A stretch of 64,000 bases of DNA from assembly GCA_914767715.1 (NCBI GenBank), contig OU612071.1, positions 12,071,493-12,135,492 on the forward strand, in the 5' to 3' direction. The translations under genes and the position numbers were made by a program. Below the pieces are notes generated by a model, which was not told the origin of the DNA, ran no database searches, and saw only the letters and a list, made by a program, of their open reading frames with translations. Numbering within the stretch: position 1 is the stretch's first letter; each line of letters starts with the position of its first letter. The DNA comes from Membranipora membranacea. Its lineage: Eukaryota > Bryozoa > Gymnolaemata > Cheilostomatida > Membraniporidae. Shown piece by piece: positions 45,458 to 57,355 of the stretch.

Positions 45458-48400
45458 ATGCCTAGACAAGGACGAGAAAGCTCTCTCAACAAGAATGAAG
45501 TGTTAATCGCTGGGTTGACACTGCTGCTTGTATCTGGATTCATCCTTGTAGGAGCGTGCTGTGGGCTTGTACTCACCCAACTGGAAGAGCTCAACATGAA
45601 GATGAGCGACATGGAAGGAAAGATACGTCAAAATACTGACACAATCAACAACCTAGGTAAGATAATACCACAATCACAGTCTAAAGATCATCAAATACCC
45701 TCGTAGGGGAGTATTTGACTTGAATGAAGATATGTTTAGTTAACTTCATGCAAGCCTGCACCAAGTGTCAGCTAGGCGGTAGCTTTTATAGAATAATACT
45801 TGACCACTCTAGGGCGCATTTCTTCAGATCTTGTGACTGCTGTGTATTATAGTGCATTGAACGGTATTTATTTCAAATTTAACCAATCGTCAATGCTAAA
45901 ATATGTTGCAAAATTGATTGAAGATTGTAATAATGATGATACATACATGATTTTCATTATTTCAACGTAAAAACAGGGATGAAATTGAACTCTCAACTTT
46001 GTTACATTGCAGCTCAAAATTTCATTCATTTGTGTGTTATGTATACGCATAGTACTTGGAGTGGAAGCGCCACATCTTGGCCAAGCCATGCCAACCTTTT
46101 CCAGGTCCAACTTGGTCCAATTCAAATTAGATTCCATTCAATCCTAAACTAGGCCAACACAGGAGGTAAATACACCCAAAGGTGCTGGGGGCTTAGGCAA
46201 GGGATCGTGTAAGCTCCCCCAGTGGGACATGAAGCCACAACCGATGGCACCATCTCAACTTTGGAATGGTGAGATGGCGCTATTGGTTATTGGTTGCCAT
46301 ACAATTCATGACACATGAGTTGTGGCTCCATTCAGTCATTCGCCATGACAAGCAACAAAGGTATTGTCGTGTGAGCTATCAACTTAGATTTCAGAAGAAA
46401 TCCATCCAGTTTATTGTTAGCTTCTCATTTTCAATTGTTGACTCTCTGTGTATCACATCATGTTAACATGATGTTAATAAATCCGGTCATCAATAAAGTC
46501 CATAATAATAACATGCATGCTTGCAACTATGATAAATGTTATGTTATTGTTGTCAAGTTCATGAATGTTAGAATTTCATCACTCCGATAGAAAAGTGTTC
46601 TCAAACAAACAAATTTACAACGCTTCCGACCAAAATTTAAAAAGTACAATTGTTGTGGACAATAGTCGGCAACAAGTTGGAAGTTTGTTGAGTTGATGCA
46701 ATGACTATCATTATTATATTTATTAAAGGTGGTACAACAAACTCGCCATATAAAGGCTCGTATCTTTTGAATGCTCGCATTGACACCCTGTCCACAAATC
46801 AGAATGAAAATTATCAGATGCTACAGCGATTCGGTGAGAACCATTAACTCATATAGCTCTGCGCCTATCTCAGTTCTTAAATTCAATCATTATTGGGTAG
46901 TGTCTGTAATAACAGGGTAGTTTCAATACCAAAAAATGCAATAATGTATGGTTTAAAGTATGAAATTGCCTTTGTACATTGAAAAAACTTGGAACGCAAG
47001 GGTCTCGTAAATCACAGGTTGTGCACAAATTGATTCGAAGCAAGCTACGGGCAAGTAGCAAAATAATTGAGAACATTTGCAGGCACCACAGGCCCAGTTC
47101 CATGCTTTATCTTCCTTTAACACTTTCATCTTCTTTTCCAGGGGGAACAGAACACCTTGCAAAATACCAAGGATTTAAGATATTGCAGCCGTATTTGAGC
47201 CACAGAAGCCTTGTAACGCGTCCACTTATTTGGTTTAAGTGGCCGCGTGACAAGGCTAGAGGCTTAATAAATTAAGTTGGACAATTAAAAAGTGTAAATT
47301 GTTATTTTATTTGTAGAACGTTATATGAATCAGAGTTTGGCAGAAATTACGAAGCAGCAAAAGGAGAGTGACAACGTATTTCAAAATCTCAGTGAGGGTT
47401 TGCTATATACCATTCCACTCCATGACATCATCAGTTCCTGAATCCCATAGCAACACATTCAATATTGTCATAGTTTCATGCCAAAAGTCGACTTGGACCA
47501 TTGAATAGTGCATTATTAGCAATCAAGCAGCTGTATTGTAGCAGAAAAGTTGTAAAGATTGTCAGCCACTATAGGCCAGGTCGTCAGCGACAGTCCTACT
47601 CAATCTTTCAGGTTTATTTTCACTTGAATCAAGACGAAAGTTACTGTCAAGTGACAGCAGGGAGAATGGTGACAGGGTATAGTGATTTTGTTACCATGTT
47701 GCACATTGAAATGGCCAATCGACGGTGAGCTAATGATTATGTTTTTTAAAGGTTACCCAACCAAACAACCAGGTGGAGACACCACCGTTCAAGGACATCA
47801 AGGAGTGAAACATCAAATGTACCAGCAACTTGGTGAGAGCTTACAAACTCATAAGATTCTGCAAATATCTTAGTTATTCAATTTAATCATAATTGGGTGG
47901 TATTACAAGTTAGCAATAGATTGATGGAAACAACAAAAGCTGCAATGGTCCATCAGGAACAATTGTGAAAGTTTTCTCGAGTCTAAATAGATAACGTTCG
48001 ATTCAGTGTTCTTACATTCTTGGGGTCTTTCAATTGGAATGACCATCGCCTTTTCAAGCAAAAGTATCACTATTACCCCGCTCAAAATTATCGCTGATTT
48101 GACCTTTCTGTAAGAAAAATCGCTCACTCTGAACGTTGTAGCTCTTTCAATGACTAAGCAATTTCTTGGCCAGACCCTAGCGATAAGATATTGGCTTTTG
48201 GCTGTCTTTAATTGAAATACTCCCCTTGGTCAGTTTAATTTTATTGGTGAGCCTCCTGCATATAGGATTGTGTGCTCTCATGAAATTAAAATTAAGTGTC
48301 GCCATGTTTCTTACCCGTGGTACAAGTCGTTTATATACACCCACCCCTATATATACCTGAGAACTGGTAAAGTAAAAACAGAAGTCAGGCTTGCCATTAT

Positions 48401-51400
48401 GTAAGGTTGTAAGGGACTTCCTGAACCGACAAGCTTCCGGATAATGGTCTTAGACAACCATGAATATTTATAATCAGTATAGGAAAGTGTGTAGTGTCTC
48501 TTGCAACATTCTCTCAGTGTTATCAAGCAAGATTAAGTCGCTTGTGCGTTTGGGATCATCGGTTTGGATTCTCCCTAAACATATAAATAACAAGTGTTTA
48601 TATTTATTAATTATATTATATGAATGGTGCAGATTGTAATTCTGAGTGATGTTCTGATATATAATATGGAAATATTAGGCCATACTTGCAAACTGAACAC
48701 ACTTTCTCTGGATTGCAGCAATGTCACTCGACAGGTTGGATACCAAGATCAGCAACCAAGCAGATTTACAGGCAGCCGACAATCGATACAAAGGTACATT
48801 CAAGTACCAAAATTATTTCCCTATTATGACCGATGAATTTTAAATGGTTTTGGTGCTGGATCTAAATAATCACAATAACAATAACAATAGCAATTTCAAT
48901 ACTGCTTGGAGAGTAGCTTCTATCTACAATGGGAATATAAGGCCATTCTCGCAATCTTATCTTATTTTCTCTGGATTGCAGCTATGTCAATAGAGATAAT
49001 GGAAACAAAGATCAGCAACCAAGCGAATGACATTGCAAGTATCAAATCAGATTTACAAGCAGCCGACGATCGTTACAAAGGTGCATTCAAATACCAAAAT
49101 AATTTCCCTACTTTACCCAGATGAGTTGCAATGGTGCTGATTCTAAATCGTGACAACTTTAATATAATATGGTTAATTTTTCTCAAGATATAGGCAATTT
49201 CAATACTATTTTGTGACTAGCTTCTATCTACAATGGGAATATAAGGCCATTCTCGCAATCTAATCTCATTTTCTCTGTATTGCAGCTATGCCACTCAACA
49301 GTGAGACTGACATTGCCAATCTCCGTACAGATTCACAAGCAGCCGACGCTTTAATAAACGTAAACATCGCATCGCTAAATGAATCTATAAATTATGAACT
49401 CTCACTTCTGCACAACGTGTTGGACGGAATGGATAACGCCTCTGATGGCATGTTGTTCCAGAAAGCTAAGTCACATCCTACCACACCCTCGATAGAGATG
49501 ATTGCCCTTCTTCATACCAAGGTTGAGAATATGAGCACTGCAATAGTTGAGGTTCAAGACTTCCTCCACAATGCTACAGCACTCATAACACCAACGGACA
49601 GAAATCTATTCTATTCTCAATTACATAACTTAGAAATTCATCTAAATGGTACAAGCCGTGATCAGCAGAATATGCGAGAAAACATCAACTCCTTGTACAC
49701 ACAGTTAGATAACCTGGAAAAATCCACACTTACGGCAATGAATGAAAGCTGGCAAAACTTCTCGCATAGCTTCAACCATACGCTTGAAAACATTGAATCA
49801 AAGATGAACCAACACATTGAGATGATGGCCTCAATGAATGACACGGCCTCGGCTGAGAGAAACTCCTTGTACATACAGTTAAATAACCTGGACAAGTCAA
49901 CAACGATGGCCATAGCTGAAAACTTGCAAAACGTCTCAACTATCCTGAACCAATCCCTAGAAAACATTGAATCAAACATGAACCAACATATCGAGATGAT
50001 GGCATCAATGAACGATTCCGCCTCGGCTGAGAGGAGCTCCTTGTACACTGAGTTAGAAAACCTGGATAAGTCCACTACAATGGCAATGGCTGAAAACTTG
50101 CAAAACATCTCAACTATCTTTAACCATACGCTAGAAAAAATTGAATCAAACATGAACCAACACATCGAGATGATGGCCTCAATGAACGATTCGGCCTCGA
50201 CTGAGAGAAACTCCTTGTACGCACAGTTAGAAAACCTGGATAAGTCAACAACCACGGCAATCAATGAAACCTCCCAACACATCTCGAACATCAACATGAC
50301 AATTAATGAGCAGGCAGCAATGATAGATTTGATGAAAGTGTCAAATACTATGGTGAAAGCCTACTCCTGTGAGTGAATTGAGTCATTCGTATACACTTAT
50401 GTTATGTATTATAAAGAGGAGCCATAGGGCATATGTAGGCGCAAGTATTTCATTCTTGTTAGGACAATTTTAGCCGGAAGAGCATCCAGGAACGTGTGCT
50501 CCTGTTTACCAAATTTAGTCATTGGGTCATTATCAAGTTTTTATTATGCATTGCTGGCCCCAAGTACTCATGTTAAACACTAGCTTACGCTCCAAAAGTG
50601 TGTCATTTTGTCACGATATCAAATCAATCATCTTCTAGCAGTCCATTGGGACAGAACTATAATGGTAAGAAAGAGGGATGTCAATCATTGTGCTCAAAAT
50701 ATACTGAGAACGTTTTTCTGCTCATGCAATGCAATCAAGACTTGATTGATAGATACCGTCCAATATTTGGTGCCAACAACCACGACCTTTTGCTAAAAGA
50801 CCTTTCAATGAGCGATGATTCTTGGAATAGATGCTAAAGTGGGTTATGATCTCATCACTGAGGTTGGGCACCTTAACTCTATTGTGCTATTCTCAGGCAC
50901 TTTCCCATATGTGGTCTTTATGGCGATCCCTCATGTTGATGCTCAGTGTTGATGCTGTGAAATTTGCGATAATCTTCAATGCCTTTCTACAACACTAAAT
51001 CATCAACTTATCAATACTACATAGGGTGAATCATTACTTAATAAAAATTATAATTTTTTTTTAAGGTGGTAAGTGTACCAATGAGTCAAGCGCTTGCACA
51101 CTTGGAGACTATTCAGAACTCACCTGCCAGAGGGGCTTTTTTAAGTCTCATGATGGCTTTGATAATCGAAGTACATACACCTCCTTTGGTCAAATTAGAA
51201 CAGATCTGAAGAATCCGGGATTTAAAGGACTCAAGATTACACTTCACCAGTTTGATGTTAGTTGAGTATTTATATACATGAAGACTTTCATGGTAGATTG
51301 ATTCTTGAATGGTTCATCATTTTGGCAGGAAAATGACCCACGCTGCTGCTCTGTGTATGATATATAGTTGATATTCTGGTAGAAACTGATTGTCTCGTTA

Positions 51401-52134
51401 TAATTCATACCATTCTAAGTCCATTTCTCCAGATGCACATGTTAATAGTTATCCACAAAATTGAGTCTTAGCTCAGTTTAATATAATTCCAGATAAATAA
51501 GGGACATTCTGATCAATAAGAAAGTTTCTACTGTTGATAAATACACAAATTGTTCCCAATTATTTCTGCATTCAATATTTTGACTGTTAAAATCTAATAT
51601 GTGCTACGTTTCCATATGTTAGAATATAGGAGAATTTGTAGTGCAGTTCATATGGTGAAAAAAGCATCCCTGCCAAAGCACACATTAATTTGTTGTGCTA
51701 TAACCCCACAATGATAATTTGCTCAAATGGGCAATAGTGGCATGAATTTCACCTTGATTTAATTGTGAGAGAATGAGTGTCATATTGATTTAGTTGAGTT
51801 GATTTTATTTTTTTGATGCATTTTGCGTTATATTGTTACACATTCTCTTTTATAGTCAAACCCTCCAACTAACGACGCATGCGAATCAGATGAAATCGCA
51901 ATAACCGTATCTGAAAAGAACTTTAAGCACTGTGGCACTGCAATTAGTGATTTAGTATTATACTTTGATGTATCAGCGATAGGTGAAGGATTCATACAGA
52001 TAAGGTTTTTGGGTCTAACTGACAACGCATATTCCGGTTTTATGATTGAGTTCGATTTCCAATTAATGCCTTTTCCTGAATCAGCTTACAAATCAACCGA
52101 GAATGATGTGGTAGTTTTTTATGTGGGTCCATGA
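45458..52134 (+). CDS. Type II membrane coiled-coil CUB protein, copy 2 (ten exons)
   Basis: Paralogue of the 13033-19634 gene. Exons: 45458-45656, 46729-46833, 47317-47391, 47752-47832, 48719-48793, 48982-49080, 49286-50368, 50584-50664, 51066-51256, 51856-52134. Joined frame open for 755 residues. The extra 35 residues come from exon 2 (46729-46833), a phase-1 cassette that copy 1 has lost. Differences from copy 1 are few in the large repeat exon (Leu to Trp, Asp to Glu), one Val/Ala in the CUB part, one Leu/Met in exon 6 and two in exon 1, but four in the 25-codon exon 3. No disabling change seen. Same topology: basic N-tail, one membrane span, glycosylated coiled-coil stalk, terminal CUB-like domain. 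Confidence 0.82.
46160..46300 (-). mobile_element. Reverse-oriented SINE remnant in receptor intron 1, unit 2
   Basis: Counterpart of 13735-13870. Confidence 0.7.
46729..46833 (+). CDS. Cassette exon unique to copy 2
   Basis: Bounded by an AAAG acceptor and a GTGAGA donor, phase 1 on both sides, length 105 nt, so inclusion or skipping keeps the frame. It encodes a Gly-Gly-Thr start followed by a Leu/Asn/Gln-rich helix (residues such as LLNARIDTLSTNQNENYQML) continuing the stalk. Copy 1 keeps only the first 18 or so bases (from 14714): about 480 bp, from inside this exon to 47223, are missing there, and the remnant runs to a stop without a donor. Confidence 0.7.
48032..48225. mobile_element. 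MITE, same family, inside a receptor intron, unit 2
   Basis: Counterpart of 15532-15725, essentially identical, so inserted before the units duplicated. Confidence 0.78.
49690..50333 (+). repeat. Four 174-bp coding repeats (58 residues), copy 2
   Basis: Same array as in copy 1 with the same repeat number. Differences seen are Leu to Trp in repeat 1 and Asp to Glu at the end of repeat 2. An equal repeat count together with near identity points to very recent duplication or recent homogenisation. Confidence 0.92.
51066..52134 (+). CDS. CUB-like domain exons, copy 2
   Basis: Exons 51066-51256 and 51856-52134, same phase-0 junction and cysteines as copy 1. The only residue change noticed is Val to Ala before the conserved Tyr-Ser-Gly-Phe. 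This terminal domain would face outward at the end of the stalk. Confidence 0.72.
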
Positions 52135-52169
52135 GTATTATGATGATGATGATTTTTAATTTTTTTTAG

Positions 52170-52289
52170 TTCAATTTCAAATTAATGCGTTTAACTGAAT
52201 CAGCTTACAATGCAACCACAGATGGTGTGGAATATTATTTGGATTATGCTGTTTATTTTTTTGAGTATTATGAAACTTATTATTCATGA
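52170..52289 (+). repeat. Partial duplication of the last CUB exon, copy 2
   Basis: Same 3' duplicate as at 19670-19789, after an acceptor-like TTTTTTTAG. It is also open to a TGA, so it predates the unit duplication or was homogenised with it. Confidence 0.52.
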
Positions 52290-52362
52290 ACTTTTTTTCC
52301 ATGTGAAAAACCAATATGTCTAATTTAATTTTAACTGTCTTATTTTAATTTATAAGAAATTG

Positions 52363-52368
52363 AATAAA
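52363..52368 (+). terminator. Candidate polyadenylation signal, copy 2
   Basis: AATAAA at the same distance from the stop of copy 2 as in copy 1. Confidence 0.45.
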
Positions 52369-52821
52369 ATCTTATTTCAAAGCTTTCATTAATTATTGCT
52401 TATGATGTCAGTACAGAGTTAATGCATAAGGATATAAAATTATATGGGAAGCCTTGGCGATTAGAAGACAGCTATATTATGAATGTTTATTGGGTCAGGT
52501 TTCAGAACTCAAAATTTCATAAAATTATGCATGTAGAAATAGAAGGAAAGCCAACCCCTGAGTTCATCTCTTTATCTGGAAAGGTTTTGCATGATGTTGT
52601 GAGCTCTCAACAAATCTTATTCCGACAACAAACAATATTGATCTGATGGGTGTAAGGACAGTCTGAGCCAATTATTGAGTAACTCTGTGATAGATCCTCT
52701 CTTGTGTGGCTCTGGCGCTGGTCCAAGCGATCAATTGATTCATTTAAAATCGAAAGCGACTGACAAAAGTCTGGCTCAGATCAGGGAGAATGGAAAATTT
52801 TTCCTGCTCAGATTCACAGCT

Positions 52822-52875
52822 AGCCCTTAAAAGCGTCCGGGATGGCGATCGCCATCCCGAATGCTTTTAAGGGCT
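52822..52875. repeat. 54-bp near-perfect foldback downstream of the receptor, unit 2
   Basis: Counterpart of 20322-20375. Confidence 0.88.
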
Positions 52876-53465
52876 GATTGTGCTCAGATCGAAGTCTTCT
52901 GCCAGTGTAGTGGTAGTTTTTTCCCTGTTTTACAACATAAAAACTACAGTATAGCAGAAGATCCTTCAATTATGAGGTAGGCCTATCACTCTCTTTTGTC
53001 TAAGGACATCAATTTGTTTTCGCAATTGCACGAGCTGTGCTGTCCACCAGAAAAAAGACATCATGAATCATACCTTGTGCTAAATTGTCTGAACAATTTA
53101 TTCATAATTGCTTGCAGAACTTTCGTAGGACTAAAGAGTTATCGAGCCTCTGATGCAATACTGTTGGCTGGCTTTTCCCTCCAGCCACAGGTGTGTTTTC
53201 AACCTGGCGCTAACGGTTTTCAAGCGGATTGTGGTTCTGTACAGGGGCGTAGAGAGTTACCCCAAACATATCTGTGGTTTAATTTGTAACCTAATAATAA
53301 GCTAAACACGAGATCAAGCTTGATTCATTTGCTAAAATAGTTCATTGGTTGCACCCCACCCCCCCTCCCTACACTGGTCACACTGCAGGCAAAAATGATG
53401 GGGCTTGACCAGTAGTTGGGGGCCCACTCCAAACACATCTTGCTGTTCATGATAAGCTGCAGAAC

Positions 53466-53900
53466 TCAATATTTGCCTTTCGATGGCCACTGAGAACGGC
53501 GGGATAGAGGCTTATGGATGTTAATTTTTTTACATTGAGAAGTAGGCGGGTTTTTTGAGAAGTAGGTTGAAGTATGATTCCAGGCTTGATGAAGAGGACT
53601 TGCTTGGTGTGGTGTAGAATCATGCAATATACATTCTCCTTCGTTTATTTTGTGATTCATAGCAATATTATCTGCATATTTGACAAATAGATGGACAGAA
53701 GTCATTTGTGAACACATTCCAGGGAGAAGGCCTAAGAACTGTCCCATGGTACTCCTGGGGTTATATCCTTGAGAAAGGACATGTATCATCTGATCTTTAC
53801 ACAATGCTGGCAATTGTTCAGAACTCACAATCACACTTAACTTTTTAATTGATGCTCCACTACATGAGCTGTCAGATAATAAGACTCCAGATAAAATCAT
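53466..53900 (-). CDS. Unrecognised 144-codon open frame, unit 2
   Basis: Counterpart of 20966-21400, same frame and length. Confidence 0.25.
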   Translation of the reverse strand: MILSGVLLSDSSCSGASIKKLSVIVSSEQLPALCKDQMIHVLSQGYNPRSTMGQFLGLLPGMCSQMTSVHLFVKYADNIAMNHKINEGECILHDSTPHQASPLHQAWNHTSTYFSKNPPTSQCKKINIHKPLSRRSQWPSKGKY

Positions 53901-55476
53901 CTATACTTGCCGGTTTTGCTGAGGCGCATTTCAGGAATTGATAGCAGTTGGTGCTAACTCAACGTCATGATTATTTTTATTCGATTGCGCTCTACGAGAG
54001 CTATCATACTAAACTACCTCTTATTATAAAATGTTAATAAATATTTTACTTGTAATAAATATAGGTATAGTGATTTGTTCTTGATATATTCTTGTGCAAA
54101 AATTATTAAGATTTTATAACTTTAATAGCACAATGCAACTGTATTGCAACATCATCACCACTTAAACTGAAAATTGAAAATGTGAGCAGACGTGAAAAAT
54201 ACAAAAATACGTCTAGTCTTAATTTTTACAAGTACAGACAACTCCTATTTTAAACCTACACAATAACGCAAAGATACAAAAGTAGTATCGGTCATAGATC
54301 CAATCAGAGAAAACGGGGTATCAACAACTGAAAACGGTATAAGGAAAATTTGATGCTGCACACCGCATATCAGCTATGAAGGAGGAAGAGAAATATCATT
54401 GACTTAAATAATTTGTCCCGATGTCGATAACCTTATAAGGCTGTCAGTCTAAGAAGAGTTACGCTGCTTGAGTATTTAGGCATTGAAGTCTGAATCGTCA
54501 TAGCAATATGATGAGCAAGCTACAAAATTAACAGCAAGGTTGATATTAAGATCATCAATGTTTATCTGTAGATATAACTTGATGAAGTATGAACCAACAA
54601 TTTATTTATCAACACTAGGGTTAACACTTGAGGTACCAATGCTATCATTTGACCGCATACGTGTTACTCCTGCCCTATCCGTAATGAGTTGATTCTTAAC
54701 AATCATATCTCCATGTTTATGATAACAATATGTCTTTTGGCTTGAGAAGCATTGATTTCGATGTATTACCTAGATTCCAGAACAGTACAGCCAATATAGC
54801 TTTGACACAAGTTGGTTGTCAGAGTGCTTACCTACTGGATCTCGTGTTTATAAATGTGAATGGTATATCTGGTAACTGGTGTCCATGATATGACACACTC
54901 ATCAAACCCTAAACAAATCAAAACAGTAAATCAAGAACTGAGACATCTACGTCTAAATTTGCCGAGGTCAAGTTGAAGTGGAAGATAATCACATGTTAAA
55001 GGACCACCCTATATGACGGATAGATTGGACAAAACAGCTCAATGTGCTTGGCTAAAGCTAAGAGTCCGAACTGTTGGGGCAGCAAAACTCAACCTCCAAT
55101 TTGTGTTTTAGAAGTAACTGATCCTAAGATCTGATCCCTAAATATTTTGCAACATACCTTTACTATTCTGTTGATGAACAGTCGAAGCTGACAGACAGCT
55201 TTTTGCCATATCCCTAATTGAGTAAATTCTCAATGTCCATCAAGTATCCAAGTGTAGGTGCAAAAAAGGATGCATGATGTTCTGCACCAGTGATAAGCTC
55301 AGTTATATCCTCGTCAAACTTTTTTTTTGGATCCGAACCGCTTTGGAAGCTGATGATGGTAGCCATGATTAGGATTCAACAGCAGTTTGGAGAAGCTAAA
55401 ACAACATAGAAAAGTTCATTGATGATATTTTTCAAGTTTCAAGTTTGGTAATAAAAACAATATTGTGGATACCATG

Positions 55477-55506
55477 GTGGTGGTTAAGTGGTGGTTAAGT
55501 GGTGGT
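55477..55506. repeat. 11-bp minisatellite, two units, unit 2
   Basis: Shorter allele of the 23037-23119 array. Confidence 0.9.
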
Positions 55507-57097
55507 TTATGGTAAATGGTGGTTAATGGATACCACACATAGTATCATAGAGTGACAAGGAGAGTGATATGAATTAACAGACAGAGAAGAAGACAGAAGA
55601 CAGAAGACAAAATTTCTGTATATTAACCAGCCCTTGGAAATACTAGAATCGATTCATGATAATTCAAGTAGTCTTTATTGCTATCAAGGGTATGTTTAGA
55701 TGTATCAAACCATCCATGAGGAATGACACATAGCCAATGTTTCAGAGCAATCCTGTTGCCCGCTTGTAGAGTTGCATGGTAGAATAAAAGATGTAAATAG
55801 CTTTACCAAATTTCAGCAGCAAAGCTGGGGTGTGAAATTGAAAGATTTTTGTCCAGTTTGCTGTGAACTATGTGTCAAAAGAGGCCAGCAATAGGACGAA
55901 AGCTCATTGGATCAAAATGTATTATAAAGATGAATACTGTACCATATTTGTTTTATTTTCAGTTCAATTTTAGCTGATAGAAGACACGGTAATATAAACA
56001 TCCTTGTGCGCCTGTGTTTCTGGTGCCCGGTTACAGATAAAATAATGAAGACTGTAGTTACAGAGGTTTTGCCATGTTATGATCAGGTGGTTTCAGTGAG
56101 CATATCAGATAATGTCTCCTATCATATCTCAACCATTCAGCTTAGAACGAACTGGCTGTGGTATGGTTTGAAGGGAAAATATATGTGAACATTCACAAGA
56201 CTTCACTAACCGCAAGTATGTAATTCTATTTCTTTAATTTACTTTATATTGCTGTTATTGTTGTGTGTCAGGTTTTGCTTGGTTGCCAAACAAATTTTTG
56301 TTGCAACACTCCTTAACCCTAAAGTGTATATGGAAATTGAACAATGGCACTGCCATACTGCTCTATTATAGAAGGTTGAATATCGGGACTCATGGATAAC
56401 TCATTCCGCGTAAACTTTTTATGTAAAATAATAACACATTTTCTTCAAGGGGAGGGGGGGAAACAGTTATCAGTCTAAGATTGGACACGTCATTGAAAAC
56501 TCAATACTAGAGGTGCTTGCTAATACAGTGAGTTGTAGCGTATACTTATATTATTGTAGCTGTACTCACAACCAATCTTACATTTTCACAGCCGCACAGC
56601 TCTATAACATCTTATTCTAAAGCCATCATGTCCTTGCATCACTTTCACCTGCTTCGGTTTTGCTGTAATCAGATAAAATCAATTGTAGATGATGGCTTTT
56701 GGCCACTTAGAAATTTGAGACACACATCTTAGATACACCAATACAGCCTCCCCATTTCACCAAAATTATATATATTTGAGATATTTTTACACACAACCTG
56801 TAGTAATTGAAATATTATTACACTCAACTAAGGCTTTCTGCATTGATAACTACTGAGTCATGATCATAATTACTGCATGCTATGCTCAACTGTATTTATT
56901 CCAGTCATTATCTCTTTTAGCCAGCACAATAGCACACTATTTAAGTTGTAACTTGGAGAAGGTGGGGTCAAAACATTGGCATAGCTCTGGGAACTGGCGC
57001 GTTCTGGGCTGTCGCTGACACATAGTCGGAAAACCCTGACTGGCATTCTGGGATGACATCTGCTTAGCCGGCAAAATCCATGACTGGTGGTATTCCA

Positions 57098-57355
57098 CTA
57101 CATAGATTGAGCATACATACAGATGGTCAAATGGCCATTACAACTAACTTGCTCAACTATCTGACCTAACAAGGTTACACACTTATCACACACCATTGGT
57201 ATCCAATCCATTCCATTCATACTCTCACCTGGACATACTGACTTACAAACTCGACATCTATCTCTCTGGTAATTATTATTTACATCTAAACCTTGCATAC
57301 TGATATAAATCTTAGCTGGGCTAAGTTGAACCACCTTGCGATTGCTTCCAACCAC
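57098..57355 (-). pseudogene. CxxC-containing frame, truncated in unit 2
   Basis: Counterpart of the 25963-26448 frame, interrupted by a nonsense change after the Met of the AQSM motif. Confidence 0.35.
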
